Position numbers and translations under genes: made by a program
Assembly: GCF_010726245.1 (NCBI RefSeq)
Contig: NZ_AP022561.1
Coordinates: 2,914,001 to 2,978,000 of the forward strand
DNA length: 64,000 bases
DNA from: Mycolicibacterium aichiense
GTDB lineage: Bacteria; Actinomycetota; Actinomycetes; Mycobacteriales; Mycobacteriaceae
Direction of reading: 5' to 3'
Notes under the pieces: model-generated
Seen by the model: the letters and a program-made list of their open reading frames with translations, nothing else
What the model was told of the DNA's origin: nothing
Databases searched by the model: none
Shown: positions 1 through 7,936 of the stretch, in pieces
Layout of the letters: the number at the start of each line of letters is the position of its first letter
Position numbering within the stretch: position 1 is the stretch's first letter

Positions 1-219
1 GCCGCCCTGATGCGGCTGGTCGGGCATCCCCGCCCGGTGAATCCGCGACCGGGCCTGGCCGCGAAGGCCGCGGCGAGTGACTGGCCGGTGCTCCGGTTGT
101 CGATCCCCGGTCGCCGCAGCGGCGCTGCGAATGCGATCGGCCACTTCCCCGCGCTGGGACGGGCAGCACTCGGCGCGGCGTTCGGCTCCCTGGCGCTGCG
201 GACCCGCCGGCGCGACTGA
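1..219 (+). CDS. 3' end of an unidentified protein (5' truncated by window edge)
   Basis: An open frame runs from the first base to a TGA at 217-219 and encodes at least 72 residues, rich in Arg, Ala and Gly. It has no internal ribosome-binding site, so it reads as the C-terminus of a longer gene that begins before the window. I do not recognise the family from this tail. The next gene lies on the other strand and ends 75 bp away, so the two are convergent. Confidence 0.45.
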   Translation, partial: AALMRLVGHPRPVNPRPGLAAKAAASDWPVLRLSIPGRRSGAANAIGHFPALGRAALGAAFGSLALRTRRRD

Positions 220-294
220 TCAGCGGCTGATTGCTACGGCCCGATCGTCTCGCTCCTTCTCCGCCTCGTACCTCGGCGGCATCGGTCGACTCGA

Positions 295-1038
295 CTACGG
301 CAGCGCGCGGTGCGGCACGTCGGTGATCAGACCGCCGTCGACGACGTATTCCGAGCCGGTCGAGAATGATGACTCGTCGCTGGCCAGGAACACGATGAAC
401 GTGGCGACCTCTTCGGGCTTGCCGGGGCGGCCGAGCGGGGCGCTCACCATGTCGTCGGGAAAGTGCTTGGTCATCGGGGTGCGGATGAAGCCCGGGTGCA
501 CCGAGTTGACCCGGATGTTGTCCGACGCCAGCTCCAGGGCCGCCGACTTGGTCAGCCCGCGCAGACCCCACTTGGAGGCGACGTAGCTGTGCACCCAGGA
601 CGCGCCGCGCATCCCTTCTATGGATGAGACGTTGATGATCGAGCCGCCACCGGACTCCTTCATCGACGGCAGGACGGCTTGGATACCCAGCAGCGCGCCG
701 GTCAGGTTGACGTCGAGGACCTTCTTCCACCGCTCCACATCGAGCGACTTCAGTGGCGCGACCTGGACGATGCCCGCGTTGTTCACCAGCACGTTGACCT
801 TGCCGAAGTCGGCAATCGCGAGCTCGACGGCAGCTTTCCACTGATCGGCCTCGGTGACGTCGAGGTGCACGTAGCGCGCGGCGTCCCCGAGCTCGTCGGC
901 GAGCTCTTTGCCCTTGTCGTCGAGGATGTCTCCGATCACGACCTTGGCGCCTTCGGCGACCAGCATCCGCGCGTCAGCGGCGCCCATCCCCTGTGCGCCA
1001 CCAGTGATGATGGCTACCTTGTCGTCTACGCGTCCCAT
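295..1038 (-). CDS. Short-chain dehydrogenase, FabG3 / 3-alpha,20-beta-hydroxysteroid dehydrogenase-like
   Basis: NAD(P)-dependent classical SDR of 247 residues, a cytoplasmic oxidoreductase. Seen: the Rossmann motif TGGAQGMG near residues 12-19, NNAG near 86-89, catalytic Ser139, Tyr152 and Lys156 (YVASK), and a C-terminal VDGG. The sequence strongly resembles M. tuberculosis FabG3 (Rv2002), which reduces or oxidises hydroxysteroids; the substrate here is inferred. The start at 1038 (MGRVDDK) fits the SDR N-terminus; an in-frame upstream start would add 27 residues with no family counterpart. It is divergent from the gene at 1146, and a perfect KstR-type operator lies between them, so sterol-responsive control is likely. 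Confidence 0.85.
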   Translation of the reverse strand: MGRVDDKVAIITGGAQGMGAADARMLVAEGAKVVIGDILDDKGKELADELGDAARYVHLDVTEADQWKAAVELAIADFGKVNVLVNNAGIVQVAPLKSLDVERWKKVLDVNLTGALLGIQAVLPSMKESGGGSIINVSSIEGMRGASWVHSYVASKWGLRGLTKSAALELASDNIRVNSVHPGFIRTPMTKHFPDDMVSAPLGRPGKPEEVATFIVFLASDESSFSTGSEYVVDGGLITDVPHRALP

Positions 1039-1073
1039 GAGCCGACAGGCTACCGGTAGCTCTCGCCGCGAGG

Positions 1074-1087
1074 TAGAACCTGTTCCA
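1074..1087. promoter_or_regulatory. KstR-type operator 1
   Basis: TAGAACCTGTTCCA matches the KstR consensus TNNAACNNGTTNNA at every fixed position. It lies in the 107-bp divergent region between the SDR (start 1038) and the reductase (start 1146), so one site could repress both. KstR is the TetR-family repressor of cholesterol catabolism in actinobacteria, relieved by 3-oxo-cholestenoyl-CoA-type ligands. Confidence 0.75.
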
Positions 1088-1145
1088 GTTTCGGCGCCGA
1101 GTGCGCATACTGAACGCACCGCAGACCCGAACTTGAGGAGAATCT

Positions 1146-2219
1146 ATGGCCATCCGCGTTGCCCACATCGGCACCGGAAACGTCGGCCGGATAGCGCTAT
1201 CCGAGTTGATCGAGAACCCGGGGTTCGAGCTGACCGGGCTGTGCGTGTCGGCCGACGAGAAGGTGGGCAAGGACGCGGGCGAGCTGGCCGGCCTCGATGT
1301 GGAGACCGGAATCCTGGCCACCAAAGACCTCGACGCGGTGCTGGCGACCGAACCCGAGTGTGCGGTGTATTGCGCGATGGGCGACACCCGGATGCCCGAG
1401 GCCATGGAGGACGTCCGCAAGATCCTGGCCGCCGGTATCAACGTCGTCGGATCATCGCCCGGGTTGCTGCAGTACCCCTGGGGCGTGATGCCCGACAAGT
1501 ACATCCAGAGAGTGGAAGACGCGGCCCGACAAGGCAATTCGAGTCTGTTCATCAGCGGTGTCGACCCGGGCTTCGTCAACGATCTGATCCCGCTCGCGCT
1601 GGCCAGCACCTGTCAGCGCATCGAGCAGGTGCGATGCATGGAGATCCACGATTACGCGTCCTACGACGGCGCAGAAGTCATGCACTACATGGGTTTTGCC
1701 CGCTCCATGGACGAGATCCCGATGCTGCTGCAGCCCGGAGTGCTCAGCATCGCCTGGGGCACGGCGATCCGGCAGCTGGCCGCCGGCCTGGGCATCGAGG
1801 TCGACGAGATCACCGAGTCGTACCAACGCGAACCCGCGCCAGAGGATTTCGACATCGCGGTCGGTCATGTCGCCAAGGGCACCCTGGCCGTCCTGCAGTT
1901 CGAGATCCGCGGAATGGTCAACGGCCACCCCGCGATCGTCATCGAGCACATCACCCGGTTGCGCCCCGATCTGCGTCCGGATTTGCCACAGCCCGCAGCT
2001 GGCGGCGGCTCGTACCGCATCGAAATCACCGGTGAGCCTTCGTACGCGGTGGACATCGTCCCGAGCAGCAGTTACGGCGACCACAACCAGGCCGCGATCG
2101 CCGGCGCCGCCGGCCGCATCGTCAACGCCATCCCTGCGGTGATCGCCGCCCCGCCCGGCATCCGCACCACTTTGAACCTGCCGCTGGTCTCCGAGGTCGA
2201 GTTGTTCGCCAAGCCCTGA
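1146..2219 (+). CDS. NAD(P)H-dependent amine dehydrogenase / dihydrodipicolinate reductase-like protein
   Basis: A 357-residue protein opening with a Rossmann motif (GTGNVG, residues 8-13), as in proteins with a dihydrodipicolinate-reductase N-terminal domain and in 2,4-diaminopentanoate dehydrogenases. This predicts NAD(P)-dependent dehydrogenation or reduction in the cytoplasm; the substrate is unknown. The ribosome-binding site GAGGAG ends at 1140, six bases before the ATG. It is divergent from the FabG3-like SDR and shares its KstR-type site. Mycobacteria carry several paralogues of this family in lipid and steroid clusters, so a role on a steroid intermediate is plausible but inferred. 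Confidence 0.75.
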   Translation: MAIRVAHIGTGNVGRIALSELIENPGFELTGLCVSADEKVGKDAGELAGLDVETGILATKDLDAVLATEPECAVYCAMGDTRMPEAMEDVRKILAAGINVVGSSPGLLQYPWGVMPDKYIQRVEDAARQGNSSLFISGVDPGFVNDLIPLALASTCQRIEQVRCMEIHDYASYDGAEVMHYMGFARSMDEIPMLLQPGVLSIAWGTAIRQLAAGLGIEVDEITESYQREPAPEDFDIAVGHVAKGTLAVLQFEIRGMVNGHPAIVIEHITRLRPDLRPDLPQPAAGGGSYRIEITGEPSYAVDIVPSSSYGDHNQAAIAGAAGRIVNAIPAVIAAPPGIRTTLNLPLVSEVELFAKP

Positions 2220-2297
2220 CAGGTACGCGCCGCGTTTGACCGAATGGCCGCCGGGGTAAACCCGGCACCGATTCGACGGATGCGTAAGGAGACCCTC

Positions 2298-2645
2298 ATG
2301 TCGGTGCGTCGGGTGGTTCTGCTGGTCGGTGCGGTGCTGCTGGTGGTCGGCGTCATTGCGATGCTGGTGCCGGTGTCCACCCCGGACGGCAACGGCGGCA
2401 GCATCGGTTGCGGCAACGCCGTCTCGGCCGACCTGTCCTCAGCGCGTGCGGCCAATGACAAGAACGTCGTCGCCAATGTGCCGATCCTGAACCAGCTCGT
2501 CCCGCACACCGACTTCGTGGCGCAGTGCCAGTCGTCGGTGTCGCAGCGGCGGTCCTGGTCGATTCCGGTGGCCGTGATCGGACTGCTGGTGGCGGGCGGC
2601 TCGCTGCTGGTCAGCAGCCGACGAGGAGTCGGCTCGACCAGCTAG
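2298..2645 (+). CDS. Small two-TM membrane protein, unknown function
   Basis: A 115-residue protein with hydrophobic helices near residues 6-26 and 88-106. They flank an extracytoplasmic loop containing two cysteines (GCGN and QCQSS), which could form a disulfide outside the membrane. The start is ATG 2298, behind AAGGAG at 2286-2291; an upstream in-frame start lacks a ribosome site. The stop TAG (2643-2645) sits between two copies of a duplicated hairpin. I do not recognise a functional family. It follows the reductase by 78 bp on the same strand, separated by a weak GC hairpin (2250-2266). Confidence 0.7.
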   Translation: MSVRRVVLLVGAVLLVVGVIAMLVPVSTPDGNGGSIGCGNAVSADLSSARAANDKNVVANVPILNQLVPHTDFVAQCQSSVSQRRSWSIPVAVIGLLVAGGSLLVSSRRGVGSTS

Positions 2646-2662
2646 CCGACGAGGAGTCGGCT
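2616..2662. repeat. Tandem duplicated hairpin at gene end, possible bidirectional terminator
   Basis: A 28-bp unit at 2617-2644 is repeated at 2645-2672 with two mismatches. Each unit forms a perfect 7-bp stem (AGCCGAC/GTCGGCT) with a 5-nt loop, at 2616-2634 and 2644-2662. The first hairpin lies inside the end of the coding region and the second just after the stop codon. It sits between two convergent genes, so it may end transcription from both sides. There is no T-tract. Confidence 0.6.
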
Positions 2663-2697
2663 CGGCGAGCTAGCCGCAGCGGCAGCGGCAGCAAAAC

Positions 2698-2994
2698 CTA
2701 GGGCCGGTAACCCGGAACAATCAGCGTGCCCGGGTAATTCACGTAGTACGACAGGCAGATCGGGCTGTGCCGGCAGGCGATGATCGCACCGGCGTCGGGC
2801 GCCCCGCCGATGGCGTGATTGCCCCGCGGCGGCAGTCCGCAGTTCACCACATAGGGATTGAGCGGCACGACGCCGTTCGTGCAATCGGGACCGGTCTCGG
2901 CGGCCGCGGGGATGGCCGGAACCAGGGCCGCGATCAGGGCGGCCGCGAAGCCGAGCAACGCGACGCGCCGCATCCGAAGTGTCGAGACAACCAT
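2698..2994 (-). CDS. Small secreted protein, unknown function
   Basis: A 98-residue protein starting at ATG 2994, or at the internal ATG giving MRRVALL. It has a clear Sec signal peptide: Arg residues, then a hydrophobic stretch, then a likely cleavage site after AAA before ETGPDC. The mature part is about 65 residues with four cysteines, suggesting two disulfides. This resembles the many small Cys-containing exported proteins of mycobacteria, but no function is known to me. It is divergent from the flavoprotein at 3206, whose upstream region carries a KstR-type site. Confidence 0.65.
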   Translation of the reverse strand: MVVSTLRMRRVALLGFAAALIAALVPAIPAAAETGPDCTNGVVPLNPYVVNCGLPPRGNHAIGGAPDAGAIIACRHSPICLSYYVNYPGTLIVPGYRP

Positions 2995-3149
2995 GGCTGC
3001 ACCCTCTCGCCGGCGATGACCGACACGGCCAACAGTACTCCGACCAGAACCGACGTCAGGGCCTCTTGCTGGGGTGATTGCGCCGATAGGCATTCGTTTG
3101 CGCACCGATGGCGGATACCTGCAACTGGCGCGTGCCGCGCGTACTAAAC

Positions 3150-3163
3150 TAGAACACGTTCCA
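3150..3163. promoter_or_regulatory. KstR-type operator 2
   Basis: TAGAACACGTTCCA is a perfect match to TNNAACNNGTTNNA, 43 bp upstream of the ATG at 3206. It most likely controls the flavoprotein gene, although the secreted-protein gene starting at 2994 is divergent and could also be affected. Confidence 0.75.
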
Positions 3164-3205
3164 ATATGTCTACGCCCTCGCTTGAACGCTTGAAGGAGCC
3201 GGTTC

Positions 3206-4330
3206 ATGCACACAGCCCTTTGCGACGAGCTCGGTATCGAGTTCCCCATCTTCGCTTTCACCCATTGCCGTGACGTCGTCGTTGCCGTCAGCAAGGCCGG
3301 CGGCTTCGGCGTGCTGGGTGCGGTCGGCTTCACGCCGGAGCAGCTCGAGATCGAGCTGAAGTGGATCGACGAGAACATCGGCGACCACCCCTACGGTGTC
3401 GACATCGTGATCCCCAACAAGTACGAGGGCATGGACGCCAACATGTCCACCGACGAGCTCACCAAGATGCTGCAGTCGATGGTTCCCCAGCAGCACCTCG
3501 ATTTCGCCAAGAAGCTGCTCGCCGACCACGGCGTGCCGGTCGACGACGCGGACAACAACGCGTTGCAGCTGCTGGGCTGGACCGAAGCCACTGCCACCCC
3601 GCAGGTCGAGATCGCTTTGACGCACCCCAAGGTGAAGCTGATCGCCAATGCCCTGGGCACCCCGCCTGCCGACATGATCAAGCACATCCACGATTCAGGC
3701 CGCAAAGTCGCCGCGCTGTGCGGCTCCCCCGCGCAAGCCCTCAAGCACGCCGAGGCCGACGTCGACATCATCATCGCCCAGGGCGGCGAGGGTGGCGGCC
3801 ACTGCGGTGAGGTCGGCTCGATCGTGCTGTGGCCCCAGGTGGTCAAGGCGGTGGCACCGCGCCCCGTGCTGGCCGCCGGCGGTATCGGCAGCGGCTACCA
3901 GATCGCGGCCGCGCTCGCGCTCGGGTGCCAGGGGGCCTGGTCGGGTTCTCAGTGGCTGATGGTCGAAGAGGCCGAGAACACGCCGGTGCAGCAAGCCGCC
4001 TACGTCAAGGCCAGCAGCCGTGACACCGTGCGCAGCCGCTCGTTCACCGGTAAGCCGTGCCGGATGCTGAAGAACGACTGGACGGAGGCCTGGCAGGCCG
4101 AGGGCAACCCCGAGCCGCTCGGAATGCCGTTGCAGTACATGGTTTCCGGTATGGCGGTCGCAGCCACGAGCAAGTACCCGAACGAGACCGTCGACGTCGC
4201 CTTCAACCCGGTCGGTCAGGTTGTCGGTCAGTTCAGCAAGGTGGAGAAGACCGCCGCGGTGATCGAGCGCTGGGTGCAGGAGTATCTGGAGTCCACCAGT
4301 CGCCTCGAGGAGCTCAACGCCTCGGTCTGA
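3206..4330 (+). CDS. Nitronate monooxygenase (2-nitropropane dioxygenase) family flavoprotein
   Basis: A 374-residue FMN-dependent TIM-barrel protein of the NMO/NPD family. Seen: the central QGGEGGGHCG motif (about residues 192-201), followed by a phosphate-binding AAGGIGSG segment (about 223-230). Members oxidise alkyl nitronates or act as enoyl reductases; IpdC of the HIP cholesterol pathway is a more distant relative. The ribosome-binding site AAGGAG lies at 3193-3198. The KstR-type operator at 3150 predicts steroid induction, so a role in steroid or side-chain degradation is inferred rather than nitroalkane detoxification. A strong terminator follows at once. Confidence 0.85.
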   Translation: MHTALCDELGIEFPIFAFTHCRDVVVAVSKAGGFGVLGAVGFTPEQLEIELKWIDENIGDHPYGVDIVIPNKYEGMDANMSTDELTKMLQSMVPQQHLDFAKKLLADHGVPVDDADNNALQLLGWTEATATPQVEIALTHPKVKLIANALGTPPADMIKHIHDSGRKVAALCGSPAQALKHAEADVDIIIAQGGEGGGHCGEVGSIVLWPQVVKAVAPRPVLAAGGIGSGYQIAAALALGCQGAWSGSQWLMVEEAENTPVQQAAYVKASSRDTVRSRSFTGKPCRMLKNDWTEAWQAEGNPEPLGMPLQYMVSGMAVAATSKYPNETVDVAFNPVGQVVGQFSKVEKTAAVIERWVQEYLESTSRLEELNASV

Positions 4331-4344
4331 GACACCACACGACA

Positions 4345-4373
4345 ATGCCGCCAGGGTGATCCCCTGGCGGCAT
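4345..4373. terminator. Bidirectional intrinsic terminator
   Basis: A perfect 12-bp stem (4345-4356 with 4362-4373) closes a 5-nt loop and is followed on the plus strand by CGTCGTTTT. It lies between two convergent genes ending at 4330 and 4382, so it probably serves both. Confidence 0.85.
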
Positions 4374-4381
4374 CGTCGTTT

Positions 4382-4825
4382 TCAGCCTGCGGGGTAGAAG
4401 TCGTTCCCGTTGCCCCAGTCGCCGGAATGCATCGATCCGGGCTGCCAGCCCGCAGCGCCCAGGCAGAGCATGGGCAGGCCGTCGGGCGACTGCGCCGCGG
4501 CCTGCGATCCCGGGCACGGCGAACCGACGGCCTGCACACCGTAGATCTTGGGTGAGAGCACCCAGAAGCCGACGCCCTCGGGCGGGCGGTCCATGCCGAT
4601 CGGCGACTGACCGGGAATCCAGCGGCAGAGCAGCGGCTCGCCACCGGGGCCGCGGCCGAACGCGAATCGGTCCCACTGGTAGCACGGTGCGCTCAGGTAG
4701 GCCTCGTAGCTCATGCCCGGCGGGTCACCCGGGAACGGGCCGTGGGGTTCGTCGGCTGCGGCGCCCGGTGCCATAGCCAGCGCCGTACCGGCGACGGCTG
4801 CTGAGATGACGAATTCGCGGAGCAT
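4382..4825 (-). CDS. Secreted Cys-containing protein, unknown function
   Basis: A 147-residue protein with a signal peptide (MLREFVISAAVAGTALAMAPGAAA) and predicted cleavage before DEPHG. The mature part is rich in Pro, Gly and Trp, has four cysteines and contains short hydrophobic patches but no enzyme motif I recognise. It belongs to the small exported proteins common in mycobacteria. It is monocistronic and ends at a shared terminator. Confidence 0.7.
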   Translation of the reverse strand: MLREFVISAAVAGTALAMAPGAAADEPHGPFPGDPPGMSYEAYLSAPCYQWDRFAFGRGPGGEPLLCRWIPGQSPIGMDRPPEGVGFWVLSPKIYGVQAVGSPCPGSQAAAQSPDGLPMLCLGAAGWQPGSMHSGDWGNGNDFYPAG

Positions 4826-5280
4826 CTATCCACCCTCTAGGTCTCTTCCCGCAGGGCCCCTTGCCCCCCGGCAACCCTCTCGCGTGAGCCTAACTGCTGT
4901 TGCGGGTGTGTCTGCGGTGAACTCGGAAAGGCGTGCGAGTCCCCGTCGGAGGCCACCGGCAGCAGACTTTGCTCTCGCTGACTGCTCGGCACGCACCGAA
5001 GCTTGCTAAGCTGCCCGGCGATTACGTCGTCGGGGGTGACGAGGACGACGGGAGTACCAGTGGGTGAAGCGCGCGGCGCCGGGTCGGTTGCTGCCGCCGG
5101 TCGAGATGTCCAGTTCGGGCCTAAAATCGTGCTGACGGTCCGATCCCGCGACGGTGGTGGCCGGCGGCGGCTTGCGGTTTCCGGCACCAGCTGTTCGAAC
5201 CATCGGCAACAATCGCCGGGTACCGGCAGTTACGGTTTGTGCGTCGGAGCAGGCGTCGAAACGCTCAAGGAGTTGCGCTG
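4826..5280. other. Intergenic region without a convincing gene
   Basis: This 455-bp stretch separates two divergent genes. Open frames on both strands lack ribosome-binding sites, family motifs and domain-like composition. It presumably carries the promoters of the secreted protein and of the STAS-ANTAR pair. I looked for a SigF-type promoter (GTTT, ~16 bp, GGGTAT) before the STAS gene and did not find a good one. Confidence 0.5.
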
Positions 5281-5592
5281 ATGGCAGAGGCCCAGTTCCG
5301 GGTCGCGGCGGGTTCCGATCTGGAGTCGCCACAAGTGGTTGCCTCCGGTGAGATCGACCTGGCCAATGTCGGGCAGTTCCAGGATGTCGTCGCCAAGGCC
5401 GCGACCGGCTCTGCCGCGTTGACCGTCGATCTGTCAGACGTCACCTACTGCGACAGCGCGGCGGTGCGTGCGCTGTTTGCGGTGGCCGCCACGGCCGAGC
5501 TCACGATGATCATCGCGGCCGAGGGGCCGATCAAGACCCTGCTCGGCATCTCCGGTCTCGACCGGGTAGCCACCGTCATCACCAAGGAGTGA
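5281..5592 (+). CDS. Anti-sigma factor antagonist (STAS domain)
   Basis: A 103-residue single STAS domain. Seen: GEIDLAN near residues 26-32 and the phosphorylation-site segment VTYCDSAAVRAL near 55-66, where Ser60 is the predicted target of an anti-sigma kinase. The unphosphorylated form would bind the anti-sigma factor and free a SigF-type sigma factor. The start is ATG 5281 behind AAGGAG (5267-5272). Ten bases separate it from the GAF-ANTAR gene, so the two form an operon joining partner switching to RNA-level control. The partner kinase is not encoded nearby. Confidence 0.85.
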   Translation: MAEAQFRVAAGSDLESPQVVASGEIDLANVGQFQDVVAKAATGSAALTVDLSDVTYCDSAAVRALFAVAATAELTMIIAAEGPIKTLLGISGLDRVATVITKE

Positions 5593-5602
5593 GTCGCACA
5601 CC

Positions 5603-6424
5603 ATGCCCGTCCCCGAGTTCCACCGGCGCGACCTGTCCCAGCGGGAGTTGTTCGACCGGATTCTCGAACGCGTCCACCTCGACCTGCCCCATGCGGTCGG
5701 GCTGACGATCACCGTGCACGACCGGCGGCTCGACGAGGACGAGGTGACGATGCTGGCCTCCCGCGGCTACGGCGGCGAGATCGTCGAGGCGCAGCTGGCC
5801 GGGCTCGGCGGTCCGGTGATCGACGCCTTCGTCCACCAGATGCCGGTGCTGAGCCTGGATCTGTGGGCCGACGAGCGCTGGCCGGAGCTGAGCCTGCAGG
5901 CCATGGACAGCCGGGTTCCCGAGCACAGCGCGGCCTGGCGTGAGGTGCGTGGTGCGGTGTCGGTGCCCGGGGTGTGGAAGTCCGACAGCACGGTCGTGTT
6001 GTCGTGCGCGCTGGACCGGCCGTCGACGGCGACCACGGTGACCACGCTGATCGGTTACGAGCAGCTGGTCTCCGCGGCCATGGTGTCGGCCGGCGCCGAG
6101 GATGAGACCGCCACCGCCGACATGCTCGCGGTCCTGCAGTCGCGCGGAGCCATCGAGCAGGCCAAGGGGGCGATCATGGGGCGGCTGATGTGTGACGCCG
6201 ACACCGCGTGGGCCACTCTTCGGCGCGCAAGCCATGAATCGAACGTCAAGCTCCGCTCACTGGCGGTGGCCCTGGTGGAACACATCAGCGGTGCACCGGC
6301 CGAGCAGCCCGCGGCCGGGTCGCCGATCGTGCCCACCGACCAGGCCCGCCAGGCCGCCGGCTTGTTGTGGGCGGTGCTGACCCACGAGTCGACCCCGGCC
6401 GAGCCGAGCGGACCGGCCAGCTGA
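5603..6424 (+). CDS. GAF-ANTAR domain RNA-binding antitermination regulator
   Basis: A 273-residue protein. Residues ~10-160 form a GAF-like sensor, and residues ~172-230 carry the ANTAR signature (LQSRGAIEQAKGAIMGRL, then an Ala- and Arg-rich three-helix segment). ANTAR proteins bind paired hexaloop hairpins in nascent RNA and prevent termination. Mycobacterial ANTAR regulators often act on lipid and redox genes. There is a ~40-residue Pro/Ala-rich C-terminal extension. It is the second gene of an operon with the STAS antagonist. The target RNAs cannot be assigned from this window. Confidence 0.85.
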   Translation: MPVPEFHRRDLSQRELFDRILERVHLDLPHAVGLTITVHDRRLDEDEVTMLASRGYGGEIVEAQLAGLGGPVIDAFVHQMPVLSLDLWADERWPELSLQAMDSRVPEHSAAWREVRGAVSVPGVWKSDSTVVLSCALDRPSTATTVTTLIGYEQLVSAAMVSAGAEDETATADMLAVLQSRGAIEQAKGAIMGRLMCDADTAWATLRRASHESNVKLRSLAVALVEHISGAPAEQPAAGSPIVPTDQARQAAGLLWAVLTHESTPAEPSGPAS

Positions 6425-6512
6425 GTGGCGTGACGGGCATCTCCTGCGATTAGTCCGGAGAAACGCCGCTGCGCAGCACGGAAAACCCCGCCCCAGGTGG
6501 TTCGCTTAGGCC

Positions 6513-7175
6513 ATGTCAGCTCACGAACCTCACACCACCCACCCGCCGTCGCGCTGGTTGCCATGGCTGGGAGTCGGCGGAGCACTGACAGCGGTCGGGC
6601 TGGCGGTCGGGGTGACCGTGGCGTCCGGCTCGTCTGACACGCTGCCCGTCGCCCAGGCAGCACCCACGACGCTGTCCACAACGGCCAGCACGACGACGAC
6701 GTCCCCGGCCTCGACGTCGACATCGAGCGCGCCTGCGTCATTCACGGCCGATTCCCGGGGCTACGTCGACACCGGCGCACGGTGCGACGAGAACCAGACC
6801 CTGATGGCTTACGGGCGCACGTCGAAATCGCTGGTGGTGATCTGCGTGAACGCCGACGGCGGCCTGGAGTACCGCGGCGTGCGCCTGTCGGACAACGCTC
6901 CCCTGCACCTGCCGATCACGCGTAGCTCCGACGGGACACTGGTCGCGGTCAACGACGGTGTGACGTACGCCGTTTCGCCCACCCAGATCCTGGTGTCCTC
7001 GGGTGACGATGTCATCTACAAGGATTCGTGGATCGAGTTCAAGGAGGCCAGCTTCTCGCCGGCCAGCACGTCGGGCACCGCGAGCAGTTCGGCAAGCGCG
7101 ACGACGACGGTGAGCACCACCACCGTCACGGTGACCACATCGGTGACCCCGACGACGACCAAGCCCGCCGGCTAG
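6513..7175 (+). CDS. Membrane-anchored or exported Ser/Thr-rich protein, unknown function
   Basis: A 220-residue protein with a short cytoplasmic N-terminus and one hydrophobic segment (about residues 17-40). A Thr/Ser-rich linker (about 50-75) follows, then a ~110-residue compact region with two cysteines and a second Ser/Thr/Val-rich tail. The low-complexity stretches could be O-mannosylated cell-surface spacers, as in other mycobacterial exported proteins. I do not recognise the core domain. Its stop overlaps the stop of the convergent SDR by 4 bp. Confidence 0.65.
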   Translation: MSAHEPHTTHPPSRWLPWLGVGGALTAVGLAVGVTVASGSSDTLPVAQAAPTTLSTTASTTTTSPASTSTSSAPASFTADSRGYVDTGARCDENQTLMAYGRTSKSLVVICVNADGGLEYRGVRLSDNAPLHLPITRSSDGTLVAVNDGVTYAVSPTQILVSSGDDVIYKDSWIEFKEASFSPASTSGTASSSASATTTVSTTTVTVTTSVTPTTTKPAG

Positions 7176-7882
7176 GTGTTGCGGCCGCCGTTCACGCCGA
7201 GGATCTGGCCGGTAATGTAACCGGCCTCTTCGGAGATGAGGAACGCGCATGCCGCGGCGATGTCCTCCGGTTTGCCCATCCGGCGCACCGGGGTGGCGTC
7301 GATCGTGGCCTGGATGTCGCCCATGTTGCCGCGCGCTTCGGCCTTGCGCAGCATCGGGGTGTCGATGAAGCCCGGTGGCACCGCGTTGACCGTGATGCCG
7401 GCCGGACCATATTCCAGCGCAAGGCTTTTCGTCAGACCGTTGACGCCGGACTTCGCCGCCACGTAGGCCGACATGTAGGGCACACCGGAGTGGGTGCTCG
7501 ATGAGGAGATGTTGACGATGCGGCCCCAGCCTGCCTCGACCATGTCCGGCAGGACGGCCTGGATGGTGTGGAAGACGCCGTGCAGGTTGATGTCGATGAT
7601 GTTCTGCCACTGCTCGAAGGACAGGTCGAGGAAGCGCCGGAAGCTGTCCTTGCCCGCGGCGTTCACCAGGATCGTGACCGGCCCGAGGGTGGTGTGGATC
7701 TCGGCGAGCGCGGCGTCGATCTGAGCGCGGTCGGTGACGTCGGCGACGTAGGAGTGTTCGGCCTCGGAGGGGTTGAGGTCGATGATCGCCACGGTGTGGC
7801 CATCGGCCCGCAACCGGTCCGCCACTGCCGCACCGATTCCCGAACCGCCACCGGTCACCAACGCCGTCTTCGAGGTGGACAC
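7172..7882 (-). CDS. Short-chain dehydrogenase/reductase
   Basis: A 236-residue classical SDR. Seen: TGGGSGIG (residues 10-17), an unusual NAAG in place of NNAG (74-77), and the triad Ser127, Tyr140 and Lys144. Acidic Asp35 after the second strand suggests a preference for NAD over NADP. It lies directly downstream of a TetR regulator on the same strand (54-bp gap) and opposite a P450-ferredoxin pair; all may share control through the operators at 8554-8611. The substrate is unknown; 2-hydroxycyclohexanecarboxyl-CoA-dehydrogenase-type SDRs look similar. Confidence 0.8.
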   Translation of the reverse strand: MSTSKTALVTGGGSGIGAAVADRLRADGHTVAIIDLNPSEAEHSYVADVTDRAQIDAALAEIHTTLGPVTILVNAAGKDSFRRFLDLSFEQWQNIIDINLHGVFHTIQAVLPDMVEAGWGRIVNISSSSTHSGVPYMSAYVAAKSGVNGLTKSLALEYGPAGITVNAVPPGFIDTPMLRKAEARGNMGDIQATIDATPVRRMGKPEDIAAACAFLISEEAGYITGQILGVNGGRNT

Positions 7883-7936
7883 AGGTTTCCCCTTTCCGGC
7901 GGGCTGACCGCCTGATGAAACGAAAGATGGTGAAGA

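Noticed and set aside
4826..5280. Possible small genes on both strands
   Set aside because: Frames are open but lack start signals, domain composition and conserved motifs. I kept only the intergenic note.
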